A stretch of 64,000 nucleotides of DNA from Bradysia coprophila. Taxonomy: Eukaryota > Arthropoda > Insecta > Diptera > Sciaridae. The notes beneath the pieces were generated by a model. It was not told the origin of the DNA. It ran no database searches and was given only the letters and a program-made list of their open reading frames with translations. Location of the stretch: positions 1-64,000 of the forward strand of contig NW_023503653.1 in the NCBI RefSeq assembly GCF_014529535.1. The letters run 5' to 3'. Positions 22,652 to 37,600 of the stretch are shown piece after piece; the first letter of the stretch is position 1, and the number at the start of each line of letters is the position of its first letter. The position numbers and the translations under genes were made by a program.

Positions 22652-25600
22652 TTAAAACTGATTTACATTGGGTGGAGTCGTTAGGTACTCATCGGCTCGT
22701 TTGTGCTCCATCAAGGCTCGTACTGTGCCAGTGTCCTCAACTAAATCAGATTTGCGACGCATCAACGGTTTATCTTTATTACGAATGTTACGTATCTGAA
22801 AAACAAAGTGGAAACAATCGGACAATGCATTAGAGACGAAGTTCACGTTCTACGTAATGTTGTTGAGAAATGAAAAATTTTGTTTTCCGAAATTAAGAGC
22901 AATGGACGCTTTGCAAATTTGTAGTCTACAATCGGGCGGAAAAATATTCGTTTTTTGATGATTTCTCTGAACCAAATTTTGTTGTTGTTTTACTATCCAT
23001 TAAAGCAAGCAAATTTACTTTTAAAACAAAAATTGGTTTTTGTTAGTCATACCTTAATCCACTTGGAGAAACCTTTGTAGTTTGTGTAAATTTATGTAAT
23101 CTGAAAAGGTTTCTCCAATTGGTATAAGTTATCATCCACAAACCAATTTTTTATTTAAATATAACTTTGCGCGCTTTGATGGTTTTAATTTTTCAGAAAA
23201 AGATTTTGCTTCAGAGAAATCATCAAAAAAACTAGTATTTTTCCGCCTAAATATAGACTACAAATTCGCTCTTAAGAGTCAATTCGTCAAAACTTCGAAC
23301 ATGAACTATGGAATCGGCATTCAAGCCAACGGATCCAAACCAGCTATATAGCTCAAACGAATCGTCGTTCCATTCTGACAATTTCGTGGAACAATTTTTT
23401 ACTCTAAAAAAATTTGTTGGGATGACATGGCTCTTAGAAAAATTTTCTCAGGAGTTGTTGCGAAAATCGTTTTTTATCAATAGCTCCAACATGCAAGATG
23501 TGAATAATGTCAAATTGTGTGCGATTATGAAGGTCGATAAGGAGAATATTGTTGACCAACAAATGCCGCTGTCCTGCCCACCCAGCTGCCACATCAAGTG
23601 AAAAACCTCGAAAAAACTGAAATTTTTGAAGGGCTCTGGGCTGGGGACATAATTAGCAGGAAGCTCTGACCTAGAGTTTTGTAGCTTACTTCACGCCCTA
23701 TCCATTGACACCCCACACCATCATACCCACCGTCACAGATAGAAATGGAGTTGAATTTTCACACCCATCAAATTCTGGCAAATGGTCGAACTTTGACGTT
23801 CTCCAAATAACGTTTTTTCGAGCGACTTTATCAAAATTGTATTTTATTTAGTTGTACTAGATGATAAATAGTAAAACTAACGTGATATCGCCAAAAGACG
23901 TGTCCTAGATTCTTTTGTAAAGGACAGACTGACGAAATGAACCATCTAATAATTGTGGTTTGTTTCTTCGTGTCCTCTACAAAAACAATCTGGTACACGT
24001 CTTTTGGCGCTATCACGTTAGTTTTACTATTTATCATCTAGTACAACTAAATAAAATACAATTTTGATAAAGTCGCTCGAAAAAACGTTATTTGGAGAAC
24101 GTCAAAGTTCGACCATTTGCCAGAATTTGATGGGTGTGAAAATTCAACTCCATTTCTATCTGTGACGGTGGGTATGATGGTGTGGGGTGTCAATGGATAG
24201 GGCGTGAAGTAAGCTACAAAACTCTAGGTCAGAGCTTCCTGCTAATTATGTCCCCAGCCCAGAGCCCTTCAAAAATTTCAGTTTTTTCGAGGTTTTTCAC
24301 TTGATGTGGCAGCTGGGTGGGTAGGTCATCGGCATTTGTTGGTCAAGAATATTCTCCTTATCGACCTTTATAAACACACACAATTTGACATTATTCACAT
24401 CTCGCATGTTGGAGCTATTGATAAAAAACGATTTTCGCGACAACTCCTGAGAAAAATGTTCCAAGAGCCATGTCAGTCCAACAAATTTTTTTTGAAAAAA
24501 AAGTTGTTCCACGAAATTGTCAGAATGGAACGACGATTCGTTTGAGCTATAGCTCGTTTGGATCGCCGTCGGCTTGAATCCCGACTGTTCGTAGTTTTTG
24601 CGAATTGACTCTTTAAATGTTTTTTTTTAATGTTAAGCATGGAGCGCACTACGCGTGAACCGTGTTCAATTTTTCATCGGAAACGGAAGCAAAACGGAAT
24701 GAAAATGGAAAACATTTTCGTAAACGGAGATCATGCGATTCGTGCTCAAAATATGAAATGATATGGGCTACGAGTCACTGTTGGGACGTTACCGTTTTGA
24801 TGAAACAAAATACCAATTTGCGTACAATTGAGTAAGTTGTTTTGTTTACTGCACCCCACCGAAAATGGGGTGTTATTACATTATTGTGGTGACGGGACAT
24901 ATCTGCCGTGTGATTATAGTCACACGAGAAGATTGATCGAATAAGCGGTCATTATCATTCAGAGATAATATCACCCTCTGGGCGATAGTACAGTCCCGAA
25001 ATTAACACGGTTGGCAAAATAAAAAAGTTCAAAACAAGGACGTAATCTGATATTAAGTCATCAGGCCATCGCTGAATTATCACAGTCCAACGAGTTTCTA
25101 AAGTCATTAACAATTTGTTGTTATTGTTGAAATACGTGCATGGTTACCGTGACCCATGCAAGGCTTTTTATAAAAAGAAAAGAAAACTTTTGAATACTTT
25201 TTCGCCACTTTTAGGAGCATTCAGCATTAAAACTCTTAATAATGAGCCTTGGGTCCCCTGATCATAAAAGTAACGTTCTAAACGTTTTCTGAGTACTCAA
25301 AATTCCCCTGTTTTAGTTTCGTGTCACAGTTGGTTGACCTAAAATAGGGCGGTTCATTTAATTCAATGGTAACAAGAATTTTATGTAACAAAAGTGTTGG
25401 AGTCTATTGCAGGACAGGAATCAGAATTTTTTTAGGAATTAAGAGGAAATTTTTCAGAATCTTATTAATTTCAGAATTAACCCTGTTGGACAAGACCATT
25501 TTTTACTTAGAATAATTGCTACAACGCTACGGCACGCTAAACTCAGCATGTAATAGTACACTGGATGGTGTAAACGTAATTCGCCAGAGGCAAAAAAAAA

Positions 25601-28600
25601 ACCGAAGCAACTTGCTCAAAATACACAAGTGCGTTTGCGAGTGTCACAAAATTGTTTCCCAATTTATGAATTACGTATCAGCATCCAATGCAATCCAGTT
25701 TATTGCCGGCCCCATGCGAAAGTTGTTCTTTCACAAAGGCATGCAATGAAATAGTTTATCGAAAAACGTCACGGATGCATCAATAATTTTTGCAGCACCC
25801 CGCGACTGTGAGTCATTACATGCATGACACAAGGACGAAAATGTTGAAAAGCCCGTTTTTCGCGTGAAGTTTGTTGACTGGAGGCTAGGCCGAGGTCAAT
25901 AATCATGCTGAAACGTGACTTATCATTTTTCGTTCCAATTTGCGTGCAATATTTTACATGCTGAGGGCACCGGCAAAGATGATTCACTGATGAAATGAAC
26001 GGTTTTCGGTGCAATATGCTCTGCAAACCTTCCCTAAATATCTATTCATTTTGAAGGTTTCTCTACTTTCCCTATTCAGATTTGCGGTTCGATATCAAAA
26101 TATTTGTTGAATCAAACTGACTCCAAAATACACAGCAGGAAGTTAGTCACAAAATAAAATCTATTGAATGTGTTAAAGGATCGATCATCCATAAGCAATC
26201 ATTCATAAATGACATCCCCTTTTTTCAGCGCTCACAGCAGATTTAAATCGTTCATGTCTCGATAAATATGCAGTCAAGTGTTCAACCCTTAAATAATTGG
26301 AGGGGGAAACACCATTAGACTCTCTAGAACACATATTTAGCGAGTTATTAATGAGTTAAATCTGCTGGGAGCACTGAAAAAAGCTGACGTCATTTATGGA
26401 TGATCTCTAGATTGCATTCACCTAGAACGGTACATAGGTTCTCACTATCCAAATCGATACGGAATTTACGGATATTTGCCAGGCGGAATTGAACAATGGA
26501 TTGGATATTAGCAACGAACTGTCAGCAATTAAAGAAAAATGTTTTCCCGGATGGAGATGCGGGAAAATAGGAAAAGTTGGAAAATACGCAGTTTGGCTTG
26601 CTATCTCGCCTGTTGTTCAGACCCGAATTTCTGTTTCGTCTCGTCAATACCTTTCATTTGATGCATCGCACACCGTTTTTCAGCGAAAACATCCAGAGAT
26701 ATGCTAGAAAAACTAGTGAAAAACTGGCAAAACAAAATTTCCACTTCGAGAACTGGACTACAAACTTCATTCGTTGTTTTGAAGCACTTCCCGTTGAGTC
26801 GGGAAAACGTGAATATGCTAGAAAGTTAGTTGGACACGCAAAACAGCGGTAAACAATAGGGTGGATCGTATTTTCATTTTGTTTTTATTTTAAAAGGCCT
26901 GGCCCCAGGCTGTACTCAGAATTGACCAAGGAATCCGAAACAGCAAAAAATTTTTTTTTTAAATTCATTTTTCCCTTGCCTCTAGGCTGATTTTTGATTT
27001 TTGGTGTAGTAGCATGAAATTGCACACAATGTTGACAGATATCTCGGGCAGTTGGGAACAGAAGACATTGCTGCTAACTGTAGTGAATAGCTGAGGAGTC
27101 CAGCTATGAAATACCATAAGAACGTTGTTTCTCTTCGCCTTCAATCGGGCAGGGTAACTCTGTCAGTGTTCCCAACTAAGACTTTTCGACCAAAAATTTC
27201 AACTTTATTTGCAAACAAAATCGACAAATGACGGCATAATACATCGTGTGAGGTATGTCTGAACAGGTAATCTCATAGAGAATCCATTGCAGAGAAGTTT
27301 TTTGATAACAAGTTGAAAAAACTCACAGGACCTTTGTTTTTGAAGCCAAAAGTTGGCAATTTTTTGGTAGAATGAAAATGTCAAATGAACAAAAATCGAC
27401 GAATTTACGTTTATTTGCTCAGAAAATTGTTATTTAGGGTGAATAGGTATAAAACTATCAATTTCACCAGATTAGAACCTTTTAATTTGCATTTTTTGTT
27501 CATTTGACATTTTCATTCTACCAAAAAATTGCCAACTTTTGGCTTCAAAAACAAAGCTCCAATGAGTTTTTTCAACTTGTTACCAAAAAACTTCTCTGCA
27601 ATGGATTCTCTATTAGATTACCTGTTCAGACATACCTCACACGATGTATTATGTCGTCATTTGTCGATTTTGTTTGCAAATAAAGTTGAAAATTTTGGTC
27701 GAAAAGTCTTAGTTGGGAACACTGACAGAGTTACCCTGCCCGATTGAAGGCGAAGAGAAACAACGTTCTTATGGTATTTCATAGCTGGACTCCTCAGCTA
27801 TTCACTACAGTTAGCAGCAATGTCTTCTGTTCCCAACTGCCCGAGATATCTGTCAACATTGTGTGCAATTTCATGCTACTACACCAAAAATCAAAAATCA
27901 GCCTAGAGGCAAGGGAAAAATGAATTTAAAAATTTTTTTTTGCTGTTTCGGATTCCTTGGTCAATTCTGAGTACAGCCTGGGGCCAGGCCTTTTAAAATA
28001 AAAACAAAATGAAAATACGACCCACCCTAGTAAACAATGTAAAAGTCAATAAAAAATTGTAAGCTGGGTGTCAAAACAGCCAGCGTTTCCGACTGTTTCC
28101 TGCTGTTTTTCGACGGGAAACTGGCAAGTACGCCGACTGTTTTGAAACCCAACATTTCTGAAAAATATGAATTTTACGTTGTTTACCTCTGTTTTGCGTG
28201 CCCACCTAATTTTTTAGCGTAATCACGCTGTCGCGACTCAACGGGAATGGCTTCAAAACAGCGACGGAATTTTGGAGTCAAGTTCCCGAAACAGAGATTT
28301 TGTTTTGACAGTTTTTCACCAGTTTTTTCAGCATATCTTTGTATGTAGCAAAACTGCATATTTTCCTACTTTTCCTGTTTTCCCGCATCTCCAAAGCTTT
28401 TATTTCTATTAATGGCAGGCAATGATAAAATCGGAACAAAATTGTGAGAGAGAGAAAAAAAAAACGGCATGCAAAAGACGACATCACCCACCACACTCTC
28501 AGAACGGATAATTACGTTAATTGAATGGCATTGAATATCATTTATTCGGTTCAATTTCAGACTCTTTTTCAGGCTCTGAGTTCGGTAATTTTTTACCTAA

Positions 28601-31600
28601 GTCCTGCAATTAAAGAAATTATCAAATTATGCACATTGAACGTTCCGGACGAGTGTGCTGCCACCTTACAATTTGTTTGCTGAAGCACATCGTAAATGAG
28701 ACGGATAAATAATTTTTAAATAAGAAAAAAGTCGGTACTCACTTCACCAGACTCTTGAACGAGCCTCTCATATGACAAGTCATTGTCCGGCAACTGACTA
28801 AATTCGTCATCTCTTTTAACCGCCAAATTCAAATTCGAAAATTGACCGACCACTTTCGACCATTCCGGATTATTTCTAGCTAGCGATTCGACTTGTTGCC
28901 ACAGCACTTCCCGTTGAGACAATTTTTGATCTTCCCTTCATTTCAATGATTTTTGAGAGGAAATTCAGTTTAGTCCGGCAACTCTTGAGCTATATATTTG
29001 ATCCATACTCACAATTGCTGTTCCTCCTTGAAATTACTTATGCATTCGTTGAACAACGTGTGATTCATTTCCATGAACAGCTTCAGCGCATTGTATATCA
29101 ATCCGTGTATCGTCTTGTTCCAATGCGTTATCGAATTCCGGTACAGTGACGGCATCATGATCGGCAGTATAACTTGCGAATTTTCTTGTATCAATGACAT
29201 AATGTACTCATTGTTCCAGTAGTAGAGTGCACGTTCGGCCACTTGAAAATGTGGACTGGACACGCATTTTGATATTTGCCGGAACAGTAGTTCCATGACC
29301 TTTTGAAATTCGGCCGGTTCGATGACGTCCAATATCTCTTCCAATTCGTTCAGAAACATCACTTCTTTGGGACTGTGCGTTTTCGGCCAGAACTTTAGCA
29401 GACTCTTGATGACCGGTTCGGTTAGACTTGCATCTTTTTCCAAAAATTGAACTAAAAATGAACGAACGAATAGAGTCAGTAAAATTAGACGAAAATCGTC
29501 GAGTGAAAAAGTGGATCTAAAAATGTTTGAAATAAAGGATTGGATTGCCGGATCTGTCCTTCGTTTCTTCGTTGAAAATTTAGTTGACTCACCTATGCAG
29601 TATGCCAACTGAGGATGATACACCGACAGACTTTTGACCTTGTGCAGTGGAAGCAAAACTTTTAGTAGAAATTGTTTGTGTTCCTCTTTGAGAGGCAATG
29701 CGAAACCATTTATGATACTGCCCAGAATTTCTAACAACTCTGCAATACCATTATGATGCTCTGTCTCATAAATGAATCTGGAAAAGAAGACGAACATTCA
29801 ATGCATCAATTGATGCTGTGGATGCAGCAGCGGTCGATCGCAACACTCACCTATAAAATACATTGTTAATTTGTTTCCTAATAAAAGCGCGTAGCCCCAA
29901 AAATTTGCCGTAAATTCGATGTAGAACCGTTTTCAGGAAGTCTCTTTCTCGCGGATCTTCCGAATCGAATAGATCCAACAGTTGTAAAATAAATTGGTGG
30001 TCAATGTAGCGTTTGGCAATGTTCGCCTGAAAATCGGGTGACTCTAGGAATCGTAAGCACAGATCGTAAACCATTTGCAGATGCGGCCACGACGCCTCAA
30101 GTGTTGGTTCATCCTCTTCCGGATCGAATTCGGCACCATTCGGATTGGATGACGGGGGTAACGTTCGGAACAAATTCACGGAGAACTAGAAGAGACAGGA
30201 GATACCGTTGACGTTATGCCCCGTTGAGAATTTCAAATTGGCACTTCAAATCAATTTACCATATTTATAGCTTCTGGATAGATGGCCTCAGTGAGAACAC
30301 CTGATTGGTTGCTCAACAAATCATTCATTTCGTGCAAAGCGGTTCGTTTAACTTCTTTCCATTTGAGGTCACTTAGCGGTTCGGAAAAATCGAATAGAAC
30401 ACAGCACTGACGCAATTTTTGTATAAAAAGCTCCTCACGCTCGGCGGCTGATGTTTCTGTAAATTAAGCAATACATCGACATAAGCTTTCGGTCAATATA
30501 CCATGTGTGACATACTATGTCACTGACATAGCTGCAAATCATTAGAATCTGAATGAGGGGAGAACGACCGAGGACTCATCAAAATGTACTTATGCTGAAA
30601 ATCTAGACCTCAATTTTTACATTTACTAACAACACATGCATTGTGTACACTGTAACAGGCACAGGCTCAGTTCTTGCTTAAGACTTTCGTCGAGTAAAAT
30701 TTTCATAGTTCTCCACTATTTGAACAAAATACATTTTTTGGTGCATTTTGGTATAAAAGCGTGAATTTTTTACCATTGATAAATATGCATTTGGGTATTC
30801 CAAAGCGATTAGAAGACTTTGAAAAAGTTACCTCTAGCGCCATCTACATCCGGTTGAAGTTTTTGATGCAGAGGTAACTTCGATGAATTTCTGACCGAAT
30901 TTGGCTCTCGTTTGAGCCCAATCTGACCTGTGTAGCTTCGATTGCCGCTACACAGAAATTCATCGAAATTGCCTCTGCATCTAACACTTCAACCGGATGT
31001 AGATGGCGCTAGAGGTCACTTTTTCAAAGTCTCCTAATCGTTTTGGAATCCCCAAATGCATATTTATCAATATGGTAAGAAATTCACGCTTTTATACCAA
31101 AATGCAGCTAGTGAGCCCTACTATAGGGATGGGCACCAAGGGGGTATGAAGATCAACTAGAAAGTCTTCTGACAACCGAAAAAAAACGTAAGAAACAGAA
31201 TCCTTAAAAAAAATCGAGGGAAATCCTTGAATATTCAGTAAAAACGCTACGGAAAATCCGCAGAAGATTTTCTTTTTATTTATTTGAGAAATTTACGAGT
31301 ATCTGCCTCTCGAACGTTAATTCATCTGAGATAATTTTGAATCAATTGTCATATCTTATCACCTTATAGAAACGGCTAGTCACCTGCTATTTTATCGACA
31401 ACGTAAACTAGAATAAGCGATGGATAGTGTTGCTGTCTTCTATAGCTGAATGTATGATGAAAATATTGTGAAGTAATAGATTTTGTATAAAACACTAGGA
31501 GATACGTTACACAAACAAAGTGTCAGATTTAATGATAAGGTTGCCGATTTTCATCACTCTCGAATAAACCACAAGAAAGCTTTTGCAAATGGTTTATCTC

Positions 31601-34600
31601 TCAACAAATTCACATTGCTAGAGGCACCAATTACAACTGTCCGTATGCCCTACTAATTATTCGATTAACATTCATCATGTGGCGCGCCCACCACTAAAAA
31701 CCATTCCCAACAATTCACATAGAATGTATGGAAAATGATGTAACATGTTAACACTGTTGACAATGTTTTGAATAGTTACTTTACACTCATTTGATATTCG
31801 AAACATGAACTGATCTGTTTCGTGAGCAAACAAGTCGTTCAGTTGGTATATCTGATCCGAATGCGACGGCGAAGGTGATATATCGCATCTGGCGAATTTA
31901 AGTCGTTAGATCAATGGATACAGTCATCAAAAACAGCATAATTCGTGTAATTTTCTAAAATTAATATTTTGCTTTCGAGAGAAGCAACACTATTCACTTT
32001 GTACCCAAAAAAGTATTCTCTACCGGTCACTTCTATGGCAATTCTATGGGGTATCATTGTAAAGCTAGGTTAAGCCTCTATCAGGGCATCCACTGATCTC
32101 AACATAAACATTCAGGCCTTACAGCCTGACACAATATTTTCGTTATTTTCGAACAACAGTACAGGACATGTAAGATATCTGTGCTTGCCCCGTATCTCCT
32201 GGACAATACCTATCCAATGAACCCACACACATAAATGCCGACAGCCTGTAGCGGAAGTAAATCACGGACAAAAAACACCCTTTTTAGACCCGTACGAAGT
32301 ACTGGGGTCTTATGCGTTTACGCATACGTCCGTAACACGTCGAGTTGGACTCCCTGAGTAAGGGGAAACCTATTGTGGTTGTCTAGAGATGCCAAATCAG
32401 TGAAAAAAAAATGTCCGTCTGTCCGTCTGTCCGTCTGCACGATAACTTGAGTAAAACGCATCCGATTTCGAAAATTCTTTTTTTTCCCGTTTGGTAATGT
32501 CAAAAGACAGGCTAAGTTCGAAGATGAGTGATTTTGGATCGACCCTTCCCGAGCTGTGGCCCAATAAGTGCTTTACGGTTTTTCGAAGATATCTCCGGAC
32601 ATTCAAACGTTACACTTGTAAGTGATACGTCAAATAAAAGGTATTTAGAATACCGATCGACAAAAAAAAAGTTTATGGAAATCGGATGACCGACTCGTGA
32701 GTTAGACCCCTTGGTGTGAAACAGGCACAGGGCGGCAAGCAGTGTTTGCTTGTAGGTCGGCCACATTTCAACATATTTCGTCTGTTTTAGCTTTACTAGA
32801 TAGGTATTGACCGTACATACCAATCAGGAAAAAAAAAGTTTTTGAAAATATGTTCTCCGGAGCGTGAGCTATGTCTCTTGGAGTGAGCTCTTATCTGGCT
32901 ACTCGGCCGTACAGTGAACGTGGAGTATTTTGTCAATATCTCGAGTAAATTTTGACTGAATTTCATGAATTTTTTTTTGTTTGAAAGGTATTAACGAATG
33001 TAAAGCGTCGGTAAAATTTCCGGTCTTCTAACAAAATGGCTGCCGGTGGCCATATTGGATTTTAATAAAAGTGATATATCTTGGGAAAAATGGTACTTAG
33101 AGAGTTTCTGTTAACATGGAAATAATTTGTTATGTGTGTGGGGTGTTTCAGGCATTCCATATATGGACATCTATATATACCTATATATAGCTATATTGAG
33201 CTATATACAGGCATATAGAGCTATATAATAGCATATTCATCTGTGAAAATGTTTATTTATAGTAAAATATAGGTAAATATAGCGGTATATGCTGTTTAAA
33301 TACGAATTTATGAAAGTTGACTTCGTACGGGGCTGTCTATATTGCCTCCGGCAATTTATTTGTATATGCTAACAAGGCAAAGAAAGATAATGTAAGTGAT
33401 TTCAAAGGGCGAATAGCTTTTCAGTAGAGAATGAAGTAAAAGAAATGAAGAGTTTCACAGTAAAGGCTTTTGATACGAATAGGTGTTTCATACGGGTCGG
33501 CGTTAGCTATGTTTGGATTTTTGGTGCAAGTTTTCCAGTCAATAAAATTGACTATTTGGGCCAAGGGCTATCCGGGCATGTAAACAAAGCGTCGCCGAAA
33601 AATAGCACCGACGGAGCCTGGTCCACTTTATAAAAAAATCGCTCTCTATTTTCAGATTACGGTGAGCAAATGGCGTTTTGTTGACGATCTCTATCTGATG
33701 ACAGTTCAGGTGAGAATAATTTTTCCGAACCATCATGGTGGCAAATTTCTATTCAAATCTTTGGTGGAACATAATACGTCCGGCCCGGCAGAAACAATTT
33801 CATTTTGTTTTGCTCAAATTATTTACTTTACACAATTTTGCTTAACGAAAAACGTACGACACCCCCACCCATCGATTTTGTCATATTTACTGTCAAAGAA
33901 TCCAATTATCGGAACTCGTCGCAGTAATTAAAAAGCGATCTGACGAGGTCACATTCAACTTAATCACTGGAAGAACACACCGTAATGCGGATATATTGTA
34001 AATATGAACGGTCACATTCGGCCGACACAATTCACAATAAAAAGAAAAGAAAATTGTTGTAACAGAAATATATGCAAACCTCGTAACAATGGTAATGATA
34101 CAGCTAAACTAGCTGCCGGTGTTATATAAACGTTCCGATCTCTAGCCCGGCCTGATATTACGCCCCATCCAGACACCGGTGATGTGGAATTCACTGATTG
34201 ATTATTTCGATTAATAATGCCAGCACTGTCACCATTCGCGGCGACATTCGACAAAAATGGATTATTGTTTTTCATTTTGTTCAGCATATTTTGCTTGTGC
34301 ACGTTTAATGTATTGTTGGCGGACACAGTCGAGGGCATCGGTTCGGCGGAATTGTTAATGTTCGGAAAATTGAATTCTTTTGCAGCCGCTGCCAGTTCCG
34401 AGCTACTGTGAAATGACGGTGATTTTGGTATGCCTAGACCAGATGAACTGCTCGTTAGGAGCATAGCACCAACGACCATTGCATCAGAATGCAGTTATAT
34501 ACGTGAGGATCCAGTTTGTTTTCGGTTTGCAATTGATTTTGCTTCAACGGAAGTAGACAGAAAAATGTTTTCTTTTTTATTGCAATTATTTCCCGACCAA

Positions 34601-37600
34601 GTATGCAATGGGTTGGACGACACGGATATTTTTTATGAAATGTGTCGTATAATTAAAGGAACACACGAGATTTGAAATGTATCTAAATAAAATTGATTTT
34701 TTTCTATCACATCAGACTACTGCCGATATATTCACAACATTAACGAAACAGCTATTAAACGGACATTTATTGTTAAAATACACATTGGTTCCTCGTAGGA
34801 TAGTTTCTATTTTCTTTCGATAAAATGTCTCGTTTATGGGAGAACCCTTTCAACTTATGACTATACAAATTATCACCGTCACTTTGGAAAACTTGATTAT
34901 CAAAATCACTTTTTGTAAAATGAAAAATGGAATTTTGAGTCTCAGTATGAAAATAGTGAATGAATGTTTTGCATCACGGAAAAACTTTTAATTGATAAAA
35001 ACGGATGATATGTCGCTTCTTCTGGCCGTGCGAAAAAAAAATAAACGAATTAATGTAAAATATAGATATTGTTGGACACAACCAATGTGTTGCTCCTTCT
35101 TCGTTCACTTTAAAATGTGACTGAAAAATCAATAGTGGTGAACAACCGCTGAGTCTTTTCCTTGCGTGTGTGTGTGTATGTGTGTGTGCTATTGGGGAAA
35201 ACGAAGTGGTTGATAATTTTCTTTTTCGGTGATCTGCTTACTTGTCATATATCAACGCCATATTTGAATGGGAAAATTATAGAGTGGAAGGTCGAAGTGA
35301 TGTATAGAATACATTTCTATAAAAATGTGCTATTCCATCCCAAGTTTTGTTCGTAGTAAATGTTGCGCATGCACCCACAACAACAACAACTAGGCCCCAC
35401 CTTTTGGGTGGGTCAGGTCCCTTAACTGCTGATTCTTGTAACGAAAATATCATAAAATGGTCTTGCAGTCTTGCTCAAAGCGGCGCTTTGTCTTGCTTTG
35501 TCATAAATTGTTCATCTACCTTCTTCTATTCCTTCATTTTGAAACAAGCGATGCTTAAAGTTGAATTCACTGTCGTCCGTTTTGCCTCCGTTTACGTGAC
35601 GTTTCTATTAGGGAACGTCAGATTGTCCAACAGAAACGGAATGTCCAACAGAAACGGAAGCACAAATGATTTTTCTTTCTCTATTAGAGAACGTCGGATT
35701 GTTCGAACAGAAACGGAATGTCCAACAGAAACGGAATGTCCACCAGAAACGGAAACACAAACGATTCAAAGCTATCTTGTGCCAAAGAAAAATCGTTTGT
35801 GTTTCCGTTTCTGTTGGACATTCCGTTTCTGGTGGACATTCCGTTTCTGGTGGACATTCCGTTTCTGTTGGACATTCCGTTTCTGGTGGACATTCCGTTT
35901 CTGTTGGACATTCCGTTTCTGTTCGAACAATCTGACGTTCTGTTCGAACAATCTGACGTTCTCTATTAGGAAACGTCAGATTTTCTGAACCGAAAATCCA
36001 AGCGAAAAAACAAACGGAAACAACACGTTTGACAGATTCGCTGGAAAATAATTCTGATTGCAAGGATTTTAATCAAGCAAAATGTTATTGTGTAGCGCAT
36101 GATCTCAGGAGTCCGCGTAAACTAATTGTTTTCTTAATAGGAACAATATATGCCGAGCGATAAACATTGGAAAATTTGATGTTTGTGTTGATTATATCAA
36201 AGTCTTATCGCTCGGAAAATATTGGCCTGATGGAGAAAACAATTAGTTTGCCGGACTCCTGAGATCATGCGCTAAACAACGGCATTTTGTTTAATTAAAA
36301 GTCGTTGCAGTCAGAATTTAGTTATTTTCCAGTGAATCTATCAAACTTGCCCTTTCGGTTTGCTTTTCCGTTTGTGTTTTCGTTTTGATTTTCTGCTCAG
36401 AAAATCTACCGTTCCCTAATGTAAAAGTCACATAAATAATAGAAACGTCACATAAACGTAAACGGAGAGCTAAACGGAAAAACGGACGACTATGAATTTA
36501 ACATAAGTCTTATTCTCTGCTAAAAGACGCTGTAAAGAGGGGTCTTTAATAAAAATGAGACACGTGTGAGTTACGGTCCTCGCTTCGCTCTGGCCACAAA
36601 GTTCACACTCATTGAAATCTTCAGTAAAAATTTCAGCTTGAATTTGCTTCAGCCATTTTTCAGCTGATCCACACATACAATCAAAACTATTTACGTCTTC
36701 ATTTTACAGTGTTTATCATCCGTATGACCCATGACTTTCAGTCAAATGAACAAGAATGAAAAGAAAATGAACATATGAATATTGGTCCGTGTTGAATCAT
36801 TTTCTATACCATCCATGTAACGTACGTAAGCATATTTAAACGATGGAAGTTTTAAAAATAGAACTTTGCAGATCAAATATTTAGATGTGAGACGGATTGA
36901 AGAAAAGGGATAAATGGACAAAAGACATAGCTTTCTGTGGTTTTAGTTGGTGAACGGAAAAGCCTTGAAGTTAGTTGGCTGGAATGTTGAAGAGAATGAC
37001 AATTAGTGGCAATTAGATAAAAAGGAATGACGAGTACACAGAATTTACATGTGGCCATTGACGTAATTGAGAATTAAAATATTTCAGTTATGGCAATTGA
37101 TGAAACATTGTTTATGATTGTATAGGACAGGGTGTCTTATACATGGTATTGAACGTCTGTAAATCGTTAACACACACATGCATACGTTGATTTACTTCGT
37201 TTCCATCAATTTTTTTTTTGCATTCAACTCAATGTTTTCCGAAACAGCTCTCTTACAAAAGACATTCACCATATCATGTGACGTGACGATATAAGCGCAG
37301 AAAATCTCTCTAGAAATATGAAAAATTATCGCTCGTTCAAAAACGATGTAAACTATTTATCTCTCACCAACGAACAGCCATTCTGTGCGCTATCGACTGG
37401 ATTCGACTAATCATACGTTTTACAAACGAATAAAGTTTGAAATTTGAAAAAGTTGCTATGTCTTCTGGTTGAGGTTACATTTTGAAAATCTAGCAAAATA
37501 ATTATAGAATAAAATTTTGGCACTCAACTATTATGGCACAATTTCTCTTGCACAATTGCGATTCTTTTTCATTGCAAAAAAAAAACGAATCAAATTGCTG

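Noticed and set aside
24560..24590. tRNA-like gttcgaatccc-type words
   Set aside because: ggcttgaatcccgac is in a palindrome arm and no cloverleaf or A box could be found around it.
25516..26026. Cys-containing frames on both strands that could be small secreted peptides
   Set aside because: No signal peptide, no supported start, and opposing frames overlap in composition; not enough to call a gene.
33656..33709. Possible 54-bp exon ([14 protein letters not shown]) on the plus strand
   Set aside because: Has acceptor-like and donor-like borders but lies antisense in a B56 intron and has no partner exons.
35608..36063. Long ETECPT or RFWWTF repeat peptides
   Set aside because: They arise because the 18-bp minisatellite is a multiple of three and is open in several frames on both strands.
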